Shown here: piece after piece, positions 41,758-50,676 of the stretch
Layout of the letters: each line of letters opens with the position of its first letter
How positions within the stretch are numbered: position 1 is the stretch's first letter
NCBI RefSeq assembly: GCF_021601625.1
Contig: NZ_BQHR01000005.1
Coordinates: 124,001 to 188,000 of the forward strand
From: Pseudomonas paraglycinae
GTDB lineage: Bacteria > Pseudomonadota > Gammaproteobacteria > Pseudomonadales > Pseudomonadaceae
Length of the DNA stretch: 64,000 nucleotides
Reading direction: 5' to 3'
Translations under genes and position numbers: made by a program
Notes under the pieces: model-generated
What the model saw: only the letters and a program-made list of their open reading frames with translations
Database searches by the model: none
What the model was told of the DNA's origin: nothing

Positions 41758-41894
41758 GAAATTCCTCACTGCGGACTAGAGCCTGAAATTAAGAGGGCGT
41801 GTAGCTAAGACCGGGGATGGGCACACCGGGTTCTGCTACAGGTTATCAGTCACGTCATTTATTTATTGAGCGCGATGGGCCAAATCGCGGGCAA

Positions 41895-42130
41895 GAAAAA
41901 AGGGAGACCCGTCGGCCTCCCTTCTAGAGAACTTCGTCCTGGCTCGACGCTTTTGACGTCGGCTCACCTCACGCCGTCTTCTGGACAGTGTGCAGCTCGG
42001 GGGCCGGCACAACCCCGGTGGGGGTGGCGGCCGCGGCAGGCCGGATTGGGCGGGCCGCGTGGACTGTGTTACCGAGCAGTGATTCTGGTGATAAGAATAG
42101 GCCCGGAGCCGCGACAGATGATTGCGAAGA
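41895..42130 (-). ncRNA. Possible small RNA ending at a minus-strand terminator
   Basis: On the minus strand AAGGGAG (41917-41923 complement) pairs with CTCCCTT (41900-41906 complement) and is followed by a T run to 41896, 138 bases upstream of the DUF6515 gene, with no minus-strand CDS ending there. Upstream lie further hairpins such as GACG-N7-CGTC and CCCC-ACC-GGGG. Either a free sRNA or an attenuated leader of DUF6515 would explain it. The 5' end is not fixed; 42130 is a guess. Confidence 0.35.
41896..41923 (-). terminator. Minus-strand Rho-independent terminator without an upstream CDS
   Basis: A 7-bp stem (41900-41906 with 41917-41923), 10-base loop, and four to five further T on the minus strand. 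See the small-RNA candidate. Confidence 0.7.
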
Positions 42131-42211
42131 TTGCTCAAATAAACATCACTTGCGCAATTTTTAACCCTGGATAGATAATCCGCCGCAATAGTTAAGACAA
42201 AGGACCGTTTG

Positions 42212-42691
42212 ATGAGCAAACTCGACCGTTACGACCTCAGTATTTTGGCGGAATTGCAGCGCGACGCCCGCATCTCCAACCAGGAACTGGCCGAGCGCAT
42301 CGGTCTGTCGCCCTCCCCGTGCTCGCGCCGGGTCAAGCAACTGGAGGACGACGGCTACATTTCCCGCCAGGTCGCCCTGCTCGATCGCAAGATGCTCGGC
42401 CTGAGCCTGACCGCCTACGTACTGATCGGCATGGACCGGCACACGCCGGAGCGTTTCGAGAACTTCGAAGCGGCGATCCGCACCTTGCCGCAAGTGCTGG
42501 AATGCAGTCTGGTGACCGGGGTGGATGCCGACTATCAGCTGAAAGTGGTGGTGCCGGACATGGATCACTATCAGAAGCTGCTGCTGGGGCATCTGACCCG
42601 GATCGAAGGCGTAACCAGTGTGCGCTCGAGCTTTGTGCTGAATCAGGTGCTCAATAGCACCGAATTGCCTCTCACGCATCTGCGTAGCTGA
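42212..42691 (+). CDS. Lrp/AsnC-family transcriptional regulator
   Basis: 159 residues. The helix-turn-helix is LQRDARISNQELAERIGLSPSPCSRRVKQLEDDGYI (about 13-49) and the RAM domain includes VTGVDADYQLKVVVPDMDHYQKLL. The ATG at 42212 has AGGA 7 bases upstream; a TTG directly before it is not needed. It corresponds to PA3965 by position. No divergent transport or catabolic gene is adjacent, so its targets cannot be guessed. Confidence 0.9.
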   Translation: MSKLDRYDLSILAELQRDARISNQELAERIGLSPSPCSRRVKQLEDDGYISRQVALLDRKMLGLSLTAYVLIGMDRHTPERFENFEAAIRTLPQVLECSLVTGVDADYQLKVVVPDMDHYQKLLLGHLTRIEGVTSVRSSFVLNQVLNSTELPLTHLRS

Positions 42692-42726
42692 TCAGAGCTG
42701 CCCTCATCGGAACGCCGCCCGCCCAG

Positions 42727-42747
42727 CCCTCTCCCGTAGGGAGAGGG
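42727..42747. repeat. REP-like palindrome CCCTCTCCC, copy 1
   Basis: CCCTCTCCC-GTA-GGGAGAGGG, a perfect 9-bp stem 36 bases after the Lrp stop; it may also terminate the Lrp transcript. Confidence 0.75.
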
Positions 42748-42858
42748 GGGCCGACGGTGGGTTGCTCGAGAAGTACGCCGACCTGAACGCCCTGCTGTGA
42801 ATCCATAATCGACTGGAAATTTCAGGTCGATGTATGACGCCAGACACCTCGGTCAGTC

Positions 42859-42879
42859 CCCTCTCCCCCCGGGAGAGGG
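42859..42879. repeat. REP-like palindrome CCCTCTCCC, copy 2
   Basis: CCCTCTCCC (42859-42867), loop CCC, GGGAGAGGG (42871-42879), followed by TTAGGGTGAGGG. Same stem as copy 1, 111 bases apart; together they look like a REP doublet. Confidence 0.75.
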
Positions 42880-42985
42880 TTAGGGTGAGGGCCAGTCGTC
42901 GGATCAGACCCAGATCAATGCCACCCCGCCCCCCTTGGCGTATACTCGCCGCGCCCTTTTAGCCCCGTGCGTGCCGGAGAACCCG

Positions 42986-43195
42986 ATGGATCCAGCAGTA
43001 TTTGAAGAGTGGATGATGACCGGTCTGGTCAGTATCCTGATCATTTTCATGGGTTTCATCGTCTGGGATCTGGCGAAGAAGTCCAAGGCCGGGCGCTTTG
43101 GCTCGTTCATTCTGTTCTTCGTGCTGGGCCTGGGCGTGGCCGCATTCATCATCAAGAGCGTGGTGATCGGCCTGATTGAATCCGGCGCTTTATAA
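42986..43195 (+). CDS. DUF2788 small membrane protein
   Basis: 69 residues with two membrane helices ([18 protein letters not shown] and [23 protein letters not shown]), separated by the basic KKSKAGR loop. This is the DUF2788 family, conserved in pseudomonads (PA3967 by position); no function is known. The start at 42986 has GGAGA six bases upstream, and TATACT at 42941 is a likely promoter -10. The stop overlaps the convergent rluE stop by six bases. Confidence 0.85.
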   Translation: MDPAVFEEWMMTGLVSILIIFMGFIVWDLAKKSKAGRFGSFILFFVLGLGVAAFIIKSVVIGLIESGAL

Positions 43196-43825
43196 GCGCG
43201 CCGGCACTTCTTTCCACTGGCCCTGGTCGAGCCCTTCGATCGTCCAGTCACCAATCCTGACCCGCACCAGCCGCAACGTCGGCAGCCCGACCGCCGCCGT
43301 CATCCGCCGCACCTGGCGGTTGCGCCCTTCGCGAATCACCAGTTCCAGCCAGGTTGTCGGAATGGTTGCGCGAAAGCGCACTGGCGGATTGCGCGGCCAC
43401 AGCTCGGGCTCATCCAGTTGCCGCGCTTGCGCGGGCAAGGTCATGCCGTCATTCAATTCGACGCCGTCGCGCAGACGCTGCAACTGCTCGGCCGTCGGCA
43501 CGCCTTCGACCTGCACCCAATAGGTTTTCGCCAGCTTGTGCTTGGGGTCGGCGATCCGCGCCTGCAACTGGCCGTCGTTGGTCAGCAGCAGCAAACCTTC
43601 GCTGTCACGATCCAGCCGTCCGGCCGGATAAATGCCCGGAATGTCGATGTAATCCTTGAGCGTCGCCCGCCCTTCGCCGTCGCTGAATTGGGTCAGCACA
43701 TCGAACGGTTTGTTGAACAGGATCAGCTTCGGTTCGGCCGGTGGTGCCTTGGCGACCCGGCGCGGGGCTGAAGAAGCTGGCTTCGCGCCGTGGCGGCGGG
43801 AAGGTGGACGTTGAGGACGGGACAT
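43190..43825 (-). CDS. rluE: 23S rRNA pseudouridine synthase RluE
   Basis: 211 residues. The catalytic aspartate is D72 in [20 protein letters not shown], the RluE/RsuA-type motif; KTYWVQVEG and [13 protein letters not shown] also match. RluE makes pseudouridine 2457 of E. coli 23S rRNA. The first 30 residues are a basic, alanine- and proline-rich, probably disordered tail without an S4 domain, as usual for RluE. It overlaps DUF2788 tail to tail. Confidence 0.94.
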   Translation of the reverse strand: MSRPQRPPSRRHGAKPASSAPRRVAKAPPAEPKLILFNKPFDVLTQFSDGEGRATLKDYIDIPGIYPAGRLDRDSEGLLLLTNDGQLQARIADPKHKLAKTYWVQVEGVPTAEQLQRLRDGVELNDGMTLPAQARQLDEPELWPRNPPVRFRATIPTTWLELVIREGRNRQVRRMTAAVGLPTLRLVRVRIGDWTIEGLDQGQWKEVPARL

Positions 43826-43897
43826 AAGAGAGCAGACATTTAGCGATCAGGGCTGACAATGCTAGTGCCCCGACCGCCAAATGACCACGACAAACCG

Positions 43898-45361
43898 TTA
43901 GCGGAACGGCGGCTCGTCGAAGCTGCGCAGTTTGCGCGAGTGCAGCGAATTGAGTTCGGTGCGCAGCAGATCCACCGCTTCAATGCCGATCTTCAAGTGC
44001 TGGCTGACCGCACGCTCGTAGAACGCGTTGGCCGAACCCGGCAGCTTGATTTCGCTGTGCAGCGGCTTGTCCGATACACACAGCAACGTGCCGTACGGCA
44101 CCCGCAGGCGATAACCCTGGGCGGCGATGGTGCCGCTTTCCATGTCCACGGCCACGGCGCGGGACAGGTTGATCAGCGGTCGTTCCTGAGCCCAGCGCAA
44201 TTCCCAGTTACGGTCATCGTAGGTCAGCACAGTGCCGGTGCGCAGGCGCTTCTTCAGCTCTTCGCCTTTTTCGCCGGTGATGTTGGCCGCCGCTTGTTGC
44301 AGCGCCAGTTGCACTTCGGCCAGGGCCGGAATCGGAATGTTCGGCGGCACCACGCGGTCGAGAATTCCGTCGCGACGCATGTAGGCGTGAGCCAGCACGT
44401 AGTCGCCGATGGTCTGCGACTGACGCAGGCCGCCGCAGTGGCCGATCATCAGCCAGCAATGCGGACGCAGCACGGCCAGGTGGTCGGTGATGTTCTTGGC
44501 GTTGGACGGACCGACACCGATGTTCACCAGGGTCACGCCGTGGCCATCGCTGGCGATCAGGTGATAGGCCGGCATCTGGTAGCGGTGCCAGACCACACCG
44601 GCCGCAATCGCCGAGGCTTCGCCGTGATCCATGCCCTTTTCGATGATCACGTTGCCCGGCAAGACCATGCGTACGAAACGCGGGTCGCGGCGCAGTTGTT
44701 CCAGGCCATGGACGATGAACTGGTCGACATAACGGTGGTAGTTGGTCAGCAGAATCCACGGCTGCACATGGCGCCAGTCACTGCCGGTGTAATGCACCAG
44801 ACGACGCAGCGAAAAATCGACGCGGGCCGCATCGAACAGCGCCAGCGGCAGCGGATCGGTGTTTTCCCAGTCGTAGAGACCGTCGGCGATGCCATCGGTG
44901 GCGGCGGACAGGTCGGTACTCGGGAACACCCGTGCCAGCACGGCGGCAGTGACGCCAGAGCCGGCCAGTTCATCACCCTGCTCGACCACGTACGGGTACG
45001 GAATGTTCTGCTCGCTGACCCCGACTTCGACGGTCACGGTGAAGTCATGCATCAGCGGCGTGAGCTGTTCCAGCAGGTATTTGCGAAACGCCGCCGGGTG
45101 AGTAACGGTCACGCTGTAGGTGCCCGGCAACTGCACCTTGGCGTAAGCGCGGGTGGTCTGCGGGACTTCGCCCTGGCAGTGGTAGGTCAGACGCAGTTCG
45201 GGATAACGGAACAGGGCACGTTGCTCGGCGTCGGGCTCGACGCGATCCTTGAGATAACGCTTGAGCGCCGAGTTCAGCGCCGTGGTGGCCCGCTCATGCA
45301 GCTCGGCGAGACGATCCACGGCCTGTTCGGCGGTTTGAACGACAATAAACGCTTCGGTCAC
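43898..45361 (-). CDS. amn: AMP nucleosidase
   Basis: Splits AMP to adenine and ribose 5-phosphate. 487 residues, like E. coli Amn (484). The N-terminal AMP-nucleosidase domain (about 1-165) precedes a phosphorylase-like domain with VNIGVGPSNAKNITDHLAVLRP, MIGHCGGLR and AVDMESGTIAAQGYR. I chose GTG at 45361, with AGGA upstream and a family N-terminus (TEAFIVVQTAEQAVDRL); an ATG at 45397 adds 12 residues. It corresponds to PA3970. Confidence 0.93.
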   Translation of the reverse strand: MTEAFIVVQTAEQAVDRLAELHERATTALNSALKRYLKDRVEPDAEQRALFRYPELRLTYHCQGEVPQTTRAYAKVQLPGTYSVTVTHPAAFRKYLLEQLTPLMHDFTVTVEVGVSEQNIPYPYVVEQGDELAGSGVTAAVLARVFPSTDLSAATDGIADGLYDWENTDPLPLALFDAARVDFSLRRLVHYTGSDWRHVQPWILLTNYHRYVDQFIVHGLEQLRRDPRFVRMVLPGNVIIEKGMDHGEASAIAAGVVWHRYQMPAYHLIASDGHGVTLVNIGVGPSNAKNITDHLAVLRPHCWLMIGHCGGLRQSQTIGDYVLAHAYMRRDGILDRVVPPNIPIPALAEVQLALQQAAANITGEKGEELKKRLRTGTVLTYDDRNWELRWAQERPLINLSRAVAVDMESGTIAAQGYRLRVPYGTLLCVSDKPLHSEIKLPGSANAFYERAVSQHLKIGIEAVDLLRTELNSLHSRKLRSFDEPPFR

Positions 45362-45456
45362 GATCAGCTTCCTGTGTTCTGACTTGCAGAGCTTCATCTT
45401 GCCTGCATCGTGGCGTCACGGAAACAGTGGCGTTGTGGCTTTGTTGCGATCCCCCT

Positions 45457-47106
45457 TCAGAAACCTTTCGGCGTCGAGCGGGCGACGATGGCTTCGACAT
45501 CCAGTCCGCGCGGCAACGCGCCGTAGGCCCGCCCGCCTCCGTTCAGACGACTGGCGATGAACGCATCGCTGACCGCCGAATTCCCGGCCTCCAGCAGCAA
45601 CTTCGCTTGCAGTCCCAAAGCGATGTCTTCGGTCAGTTGCCGAGCGCGGTATTGAATGTCGCTGGTGTCCTTGAACTGTGCCTGCAATTGCTGAATGTGC
45701 GCGGCCAGTCGCTTGTCGCCATGACCGTCGCCCAACTCGCTGAACAACACATCGAGTACGCCCGGCTCTTTCGACAAGGCGCGCAACACATCGAGGCATT
45801 GCACGTTGCCGGAGCCTTCCCACGTCGAGTTCACCGGCGCTTCGCGGTACAGCCGCGGCAGGATGCTCTCCTCGACATAGCCAGCACCGCCCATGCACTC
45901 GGCGGCTTCGTTGATCATCCCCGGCGCACGTTTGCAGATCCAGTATTTACCCACCGCCGTCACCAGTCGGGCAAACTGCGCTTCATGGCGATCGTCCAGA
46001 TGATCCAGCGCCTTGCCCATGCGCAGGCTCAGCGCCAGCGCGGCTTCGCTTTCCAGCGCCAGATCGGCCAGCACGTTCTGCATCAGTGGCTGTTCACTGA
46101 GCAGTTTGCCGCCGACCTTGCGATGGGCGCAGTGATGGCTGGCCTGAGTCAGCGCCTGACGCATCAGCGAGCTGGAGCCGACCATGCAATCGAAACGGGT
46201 CATCGCCACCATCTCGATGATGGTCGGCACGCCGCGCCCTTCTTCGCCGACCATCCACGCCAGCGCGCCTCGGAATTCCACTTCGCTGGAAGCGTTGGAC
46301 TGGTTGCCGAGCTTGTTTTTCAGGCGCTGGATGTAGAACTGATTGCGCGTGTCGTCCGGGCGATGGCGCGGCAGCAGGAAGCAGCTCAAGCCCTTGTCGG
46401 TTTGCGCCAGCGTCAGGAACGCATCGCACATCGGCGCCGAACAGAACCACTTGTGCCCCACCAGTTCATAGGCCTGGCCCGGGCCGCTGGCGCCGACCGG
46501 ATAAGCCTTGGTGGTGTTGGCACGCACGTCGGTGCCGCCCTGCTTCTCGGTCATCGCCATGCCAATGGTGACGCCCGCCTTGTGGGCCATGCCGACATTG
46601 CGAGGATCGTATTCGGTGGAGAGGATTTTCGGCAGCCATTGCTCAGCCAGATTCGGCTGCAAACGCATCGCGGGGACACTGGCGAAGGTCATGGTCAGCG
46701 GGCAACCGCTGCCGGCTTCGGCCTGACTGTGCAGATAGGACATGGAAGCGCGGGCGACATGGGCGCCGTCCTGTGGATGAGCCCAGGGCAACGACGTCAA
46801 GCCATGTTCAATGGCGGTGCGCATCAGCTCGTGATACGCCGGATGAAACTCCACCAGGTCGATGCGATGTCCATAGCGGTCATGACTGGCAAACACCGGT
46901 TTGTTCTGGTTGGCGAGGAACCCGGCCTCCATCAGCGGCCCGCCGGCCAGCGCGCCGTAGGCGTCGATCCGCGACTCGGCCCAGCCGGCGCCGAACCGCC
47001 GCGACCACTCCTGCAACGGCAGGTCGATGCGGTACAGGTTGGTGCCGTCCAGCGACGGTGGCTGGTTGGTGACTTCGTGAGTTTCGGCGAACTGATGCAG
47101 GTTCAT
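45457..47106 (-). CDS. Acyl-CoA dehydrogenase-like protein, AidB family
   Basis: 549 residues, matching AidB (541) rather than ordinary acyl-CoA dehydrogenases (about 380). MAMTEKQGGTDVRANTTKA is the FAD/acyl binding motif and CMGGAGYVEESILPRLYREAPVNSTWEGSGNV the C-terminal FAD domain. The long N-terminal region and C-terminal extension fit AidB, a flavoprotein induced by alkylation in E. coli with unclear in vivo role. The nearby regulator and alkylation genes of E. coli are absent, so a metabolic role is possible. It corresponds to PA3972. Confidence 0.88.
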   Translation of the reverse strand: MNLHQFAETHEVTNQPPSLDGTNLYRIDLPLQEWSRRFGAGWAESRIDAYGALAGGPLMEAGFLANQNKPVFASHDRYGHRIDLVEFHPAYHELMRTAIEHGLTSLPWAHPQDGAHVARASMSYLHSQAEAGSGCPLTMTFASVPAMRLQPNLAEQWLPKILSTEYDPRNVGMAHKAGVTIGMAMTEKQGGTDVRANTTKAYPVGASGPGQAYELVGHKWFCSAPMCDAFLTLAQTDKGLSCFLLPRHRPDDTRNQFYIQRLKNKLGNQSNASSEVEFRGALAWMVGEEGRGVPTIIEMVAMTRFDCMVGSSSLMRQALTQASHHCAHRKVGGKLLSEQPLMQNVLADLALESEAALALSLRMGKALDHLDDRHEAQFARLVTAVGKYWICKRAPGMINEAAECMGGAGYVEESILPRLYREAPVNSTWEGSGNVQCLDVLRALSKEPGVLDVLFSELGDGHGDKRLAAHIQQLQAQFKDTSDIQYRARQLTEDIALGLQAKLLLEAGNSAVSDAFIASRLNGGGRAYGALPRGLDVEAIVARSTPKGF

Positions 47107-47201
47107 GACGGGGCTCCTTGATCGGCCAGAGCTTCAGTTAAGCACCGCCCCCGAACCGATCAAAGTGTCATATCGGCCTAAATACCGGCGCTTTCACCCT
47201 A

Positions 47202-49550
47202 TCAGCAACTCAACACCCGCCGCTGCATCGCAACCTGCAGATCCTCGAATTTCACCGGTTTGCTCAGATAATCGATCGAGCCACCCGACGCGCAATGCTC
47301 GCGATCCGCCCCCAGCGCGATCATGAACACCGGCAAATGGGCGCATCCCGGCAGGTCACGAATCTGGCAACACAGCGATGCCCCATCGAGCGGCGGCAAC
47401 TGGCAGTCGATCAGCACGGCATCGAAGCGCTCGCGCTGCAAACAGTCGAGCGCCGCCGCGCCGTGGTCGGCGGTGCGCACGCGGAAACCGAGCTTGAGCA
47501 ACATGCCGCGCATCACCAGTTGGTTGACGCTGTTGTCGTCCACCAGCAGCACGGTGCAATCCTGCGGCGCGCGCACGGTGTCGCGGCTGAACGCGGGCAC
47601 GGCTTCCACTTCCGGCAACTCAAACTCGACATCCAGTTGAAAGCGGCTGCCACTCCCCGGTTCGGAACGGTGCGTGAGCTTGCCACCGAGCAATTCCACC
47701 AATTGACGGCAGATCGCCAGACCGACACCCAGCCCGCCGTATTCGCGGGTCATCGAACCGTCGAGCTGGAAGAACCGCTGATACATCGTCGCCTCGCCCA
47801 GATCGGTGAAGCCGATCCCGGTGTCGATCACCGCAAAGGACAGCGCCAGCCGATTGTCCGTCGACGGTTTGCCCGTCACCCGCAATGCCAGACCGCCGAC
47901 GCGGGTGAACTTGATCGCATTGTCCAGCAGGCACTCCAGGCATTGCGCGAGTTTGGCGCTGTCGCCATGCAGGCGATCCGGCAGGGTCGGCAGCACGTCG
48001 ATCTTGAAGTCCAGCGACTTGCTCGAAGCGTTGCCATCGAACTGCATCCGCAACGCCTCGACCACCCCGCGCAGGCTGAAACTGCCCGGCGTCGCCTTGA
48101 GCTTGCCGGCCTGCAATTCGGTCAGGGTCAGGATGCCGTTGACCATGCGCATCATGTCCCGCGCCGAACCGGCGGCAGTCTGCTGGTATTGCTCCAGTTC
48201 CGGATCGAGTTCGACGGTCTGCATCAACTCGAGCGAACCGATCACCCCGTTCATGGGCGTGCGCAGTTCGTGGGTCAGGGTCGCGAGGAATTCGTCCTTG
48301 AGCTTGTTGCTGTGGGCCAGTTGCTGGTTCAGCACTTCAAGTTTCTGGCCGGCGTCGAACAGGGTCTGCGCCTGTTGTTCGCGCATCGCGTTGATGCGGT
48401 CGGCCAGGGCCAGCGACAGCAGCGCCACTTCGATGGCCGAGCCGATCTGGCTGGCGTACATGGTCAGGAACACGTTCGGCAGCAGGCCCAGCACCATCAT
48501 GGTGTTGACGATGCCGCCGATCAGGAACGCCGACCAGGCGATGATGAAATAACGCGCCACCCGCAGGCCACGCCACCAGGCCAGGATCCCGGCGGCGAAA
48601 ATCACCACGGTAAAAGTCAGCGCCAGGGTCGTCGCCAGACGCAGGGCCAGGCCATAACTGGTCATCAACGACAGGCCGATCACAACGGCGCCGAACGCGA
48701 TCAGGGCGATCAGCAGGCGATCGAGCCAGCGGCTGTGGTTCCTGGTCTGCAGGAAACTGCGGGCGAACTGGCTGCCGAACAGCCCCGCGCAACCGATGAA
48801 GAACGGCGTGGCGGCGTTGGCCCACCATGGGTTGTCCGGCCAGAAATACTCGACCGCCGCGCCATTGACCGACAGCTGATAGAGGCCGAACGAAGCGATA
48901 TAGAAGATGTAATAGAGGTAACTGGTGTCGCGCACGCTGAGGTAGATGAACAGGTTGTAGACCAGCATCCCCAGCAGCACGCCATAAATGACCCCCAGCA
49001 CGTACAGGCGCACCGGCTGGTCTTCAAGGTACGCGGTGCTCGACCACAACGTTACCGGCGCCTGGATCGAGCCCTCGCTGGACAACCGCAGGTAAACGGT
49101 TCGTTGCTGATCCGGCTTGAACGCCAGGTCGAACAGGTAATTGTTCTGGCGGATCTCGCGACTGGCGAACGGCAGGGCGTCCCCGGTCTGCCGCACCAGA
49201 CGGTAGTCACCGGCCGCATCGGGCAGATACAGATCGAGATGATCGAGCGGCGGATACGCCAGTTCCAGCAGCCAGCTGCGTTGCGCCGACGGGTTGGTCG
49301 GGCGGTAATGCAGATCGATCTTCAGCCAGAACACCGAGCGCGAATAACCGGCATTGAGCGTGGCTTTGTCATGGGGTTTGAAGTTTCCGGCGGCGGCTTG
49401 CGCGCGGACATCGGCAATGCTCGCCTGACCGCTCGGGTCTTCGAACACTTGCAGGGATCGACCCAGCGGGAGGCTCTGGGTGAACTCGTCGAACTCGACG
49501 GCGCTTGCCAGGAGGGGCAAGCAGAACAGCAACATCAACAAATAGCGCAT
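47202..49550 (-). CDS. ladS: Hybrid sensor histidine kinase LadS
   Basis: 782 residues, close to P. aeruginosa LadS (795). Signal peptide (1-17); periplasmic 7TMR-DISMED2 domain (about 30-165); seven-helix 7TMR-DISM region (about 183-385); HisKA with H427 in ATLTHELRTPMNG; HATPase with N544 (LDNAIKF), DTGIGF and GLGVGLAI; receiver domain with acidic pair 671-672 and phospho-acceptor D715 in VLIDCQLPPLDG. In P. aeruginosa LadS senses calcium and feeds phosphate into GacS/GacA, switching toward biofilm. Here it lies in the same neighbourhood (before thiD), so I use the name; the signal here is unproven. Confidence 0.92.
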   Translation of the reverse strand: MRYLLMLLFCLPLLASAVEFDEFTQSLPLGRSLQVFEDPSGQASIADVRAQAAAGNFKPHDKATLNAGYSRSVFWLKIDLHYRPTNPSAQRSWLLELAYPPLDHLDLYLPDAAGDYRLVRQTGDALPFASREIRQNNYLFDLAFKPDQQRTVYLRLSSEGSIQAPVTLWSSTAYLEDQPVRLYVLGVIYGVLLGMLVYNLFIYLSVRDTSYLYYIFYIASFGLYQLSVNGAAVEYFWPDNPWWANAATPFFIGCAGLFGSQFARSFLQTRNHSRWLDRLLIALIAFGAVVIGLSLMTSYGLALRLATTLALTFTVVIFAAGILAWWRGLRVARYFIIAWSAFLIGGIVNTMMVLGLLPNVFLTMYASQIGSAIEVALLSLALADRINAMREQQAQTLFDAGQKLEVLNQQLAHSNKLKDEFLATLTHELRTPMNGVIGSLELMQTVELDPELEQYQQTAAGSARDMMRMVNGILTLTELQAGKLKATPGSFSLRGVVEALRMQFDGNASSKSLDFKIDVLPTLPDRLHGDSAKLAQCLECLLDNAIKFTRVGGLALRVTGKPSTDNRLALSFAVIDTGIGFTDLGEATMYQRFFQLDGSMTREYGGLGVGLAICRQLVELLGGKLTHRSEPGSGSRFQLDVEFELPEVEAVPAFSRDTVRAPQDCTVLLVDDNSVNQLVMRGMLLKLGFRVRTADHGAAALDCLQRERFDAVLIDCQLPPLDGASLCCQIRDLPGCAHLPVFMIALGADREHCASGGSIDYLSKPVKFEDLQVAMQRRVLSC

Positions 49551-49854
49551 TGAAGCCCCAGCGTGGCTTGGCCGGTTGTGTCAGGAAGCCCCCCATTCCC
49601 TTTGAGATGACGTAAAACCGGTATTACCTGTTATTGGTTTGGATCCACTCTAGCATAGCCGTTGATGGCCATTGAGCACCATGGAAATTTTTCCAAGGAA
49701 GGCTCTAGAACGGGCGTTCCAGAGCAAAACACCGGGCTAGAGCTGTTGGCTCGGTCAGATTGTGACAAGCGCTGTGGATCTCGCTACCCGGGTTATCGGC
49801 CGCGCGCTGCGCCACAACACCCGGAAAACAGGTTTGGTGGTAAGCTCGCGCACC
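49551..49854. promoter_or_regulatory. Divergent promoter region, ladS and thiD
   Basis: 304 bp. It contains the imperfect palindrome GCTCT-A-GAACG-GG-CGTTC-C-AGAGC (49702-49725), the smaller TTCC-AA-GGAA at 49692-49701, and TATGCT-like sequence toward ladS near 49651-49660. I see no thi-box (TPP riboswitch) features upstream of thiD. Confidence 0.55.
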
Positions 49855-50652
49855 ATGAATATCTACAGCTCACGCCCCGTTGTCCTCTGTCTCTCCGGCC
49901 ACGACCCCAGTGGTGGCGCCGGCCTGCAGGCAGATATCGAAGCCCTGCTCGCTCAGGGTTGCCATGCGGCTCCGGCCGTCACCGCCCTGACCGTGCAAGA
50001 CACGGTCAACGTCACTGACTTTCGCGTCCTCGACCGTGAGTGGGTACTGGCCCAGGCCAATGCCGTGCTCAACGATTCCGAAGTCGCGGCAGTGAAACTG
50101 GGCATGCTCGGTTCTCTGGAAATGGTCGACACCGTCGTCGAACTGCTCCAGGCGCACCCGCACTTGCCAGTGGTCTGCGACCCGGTGCTGCGCGCCGGCG
50201 GCGGCGGACGCCTGGGCAAGGACGAAGTCGGCTACGCCATGCGCGAACGCCTGCTGCCGCTGTCGATCATCGCCACCCCCAATCTTCCCGAAGCCCGGAT
50301 CCTCGCCGAACTGCCAGAAGGCACCGCGGACGAGTGTGCTGAAAAACTGTTGCCGTACATCAAGAACCTGCTGATCACTGGCGGTCACGGCGACGAAACC
50401 GAAATCCACAATCGCCTGTACAGCCGCTACGGCCTGCGCGAAACGTTCAAGTGCCAGCGCCTGCCGGGCAGCTATCACGGTTCCGGCTGCACCCTGGCCA
50501 GCACCCTCGCCGGCCGCCTGGCACTGGGCGAAAACCTTGCGAGCGCGGTGCGTACTGCGCTGGATTACACCTGGCGCACCCTGCGCGATGCCGAACAGCT
50601 GGGCAAAGGCCAGTTCGTGCCGCGTCGCCTGCCGCTGGATTTCTGTTCCTGA
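49855..50652 (+). CDS. thiD: Hydroxymethylpyrimidine/phosphomethylpyrimidine kinase ThiD
   Basis: 265 residues of the ribokinase-like fold. CLSGHDPSGGAGLQADI (pyrimidine site), LPVVCDPVLRAGGGGRL and LPGSYHGSGCTLASTLAG (anion hole and catalytic Cys/Ser region) are conserved. It phosphorylates HMP and HMP-P for thiamine synthesis. An upstream frame opening at 49762 would add 31 residues that do not fit the family. It is followed after 24 bases by thiE. Confidence 0.95.
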   Translation: MNIYSSRPVVLCLSGHDPSGGAGLQADIEALLAQGCHAAPAVTALTVQDTVNVTDFRVLDREWVLAQANAVLNDSEVAAVKLGMLGSLEMVDTVVELLQAHPHLPVVCDPVLRAGGGGRLGKDEVGYAMRERLLPLSIIATPNLPEARILAELPEGTADECAEKLLPYIKNLLITGGHGDETEIHNRLYSRYGLRETFKCQRLPGSYHGSGCTLASTLAGRLALGENLASAVRTALDYTWRTLRDAEQLGKGQFVPRRLPLDFCS

Positions 50653-50676
50653 TGTTTCGAGCCTGAGGTCTGCGCG

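Larger units (their letters stand above)
41758..42211. other. 454-bp gap between DUF6515 and Lrp genes
   Basis: A long gap for this genome. It holds a likely DUF6515 promoter (AATAAATAAATGACG on the minus strand near 41850-41865), a minus-strand terminator at 41895-41923, a GC-rich stretch (41990-42065) and a probable Lrp-gene promoter (TTGCGC at 42150, TAGATA at 42172). No coding frame has family features. Confidence 0.6.
42692..42985. other. Gap with two CCCTCTCCC palindromes, then the DUF2788 promoter
   Basis: 294 bp. It holds hairpins at 42727-42747 and 42859-42879, the latter followed by GTTAGGGTGAGGG, a common Pseudomonas intergenic repeat. TATACT at 42941-42946 is a likely -10 for the DUF2788 gene. 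Confidence 0.6.

Noticed and set aside
42060-42165. Leader peptide on the minus strand upstream of the 41.9-kb terminator
   Set aside because: The open frame is proline/arginine-rich with no ribosome site and no run of one regulatory amino acid.
47295-49553. A 752-codon open frame opposite ladS
   Set aside because: The ladS frame carries a complete sensor kinase; the antisense frame is low-complexity and has no signal.
49551-49854. TPP riboswitch upstream of thiD
   Set aside because: I found no CUGAGA or thi-box-like conserved elements; thiD-thiE-hemL is not a de novo thiC-type operon.
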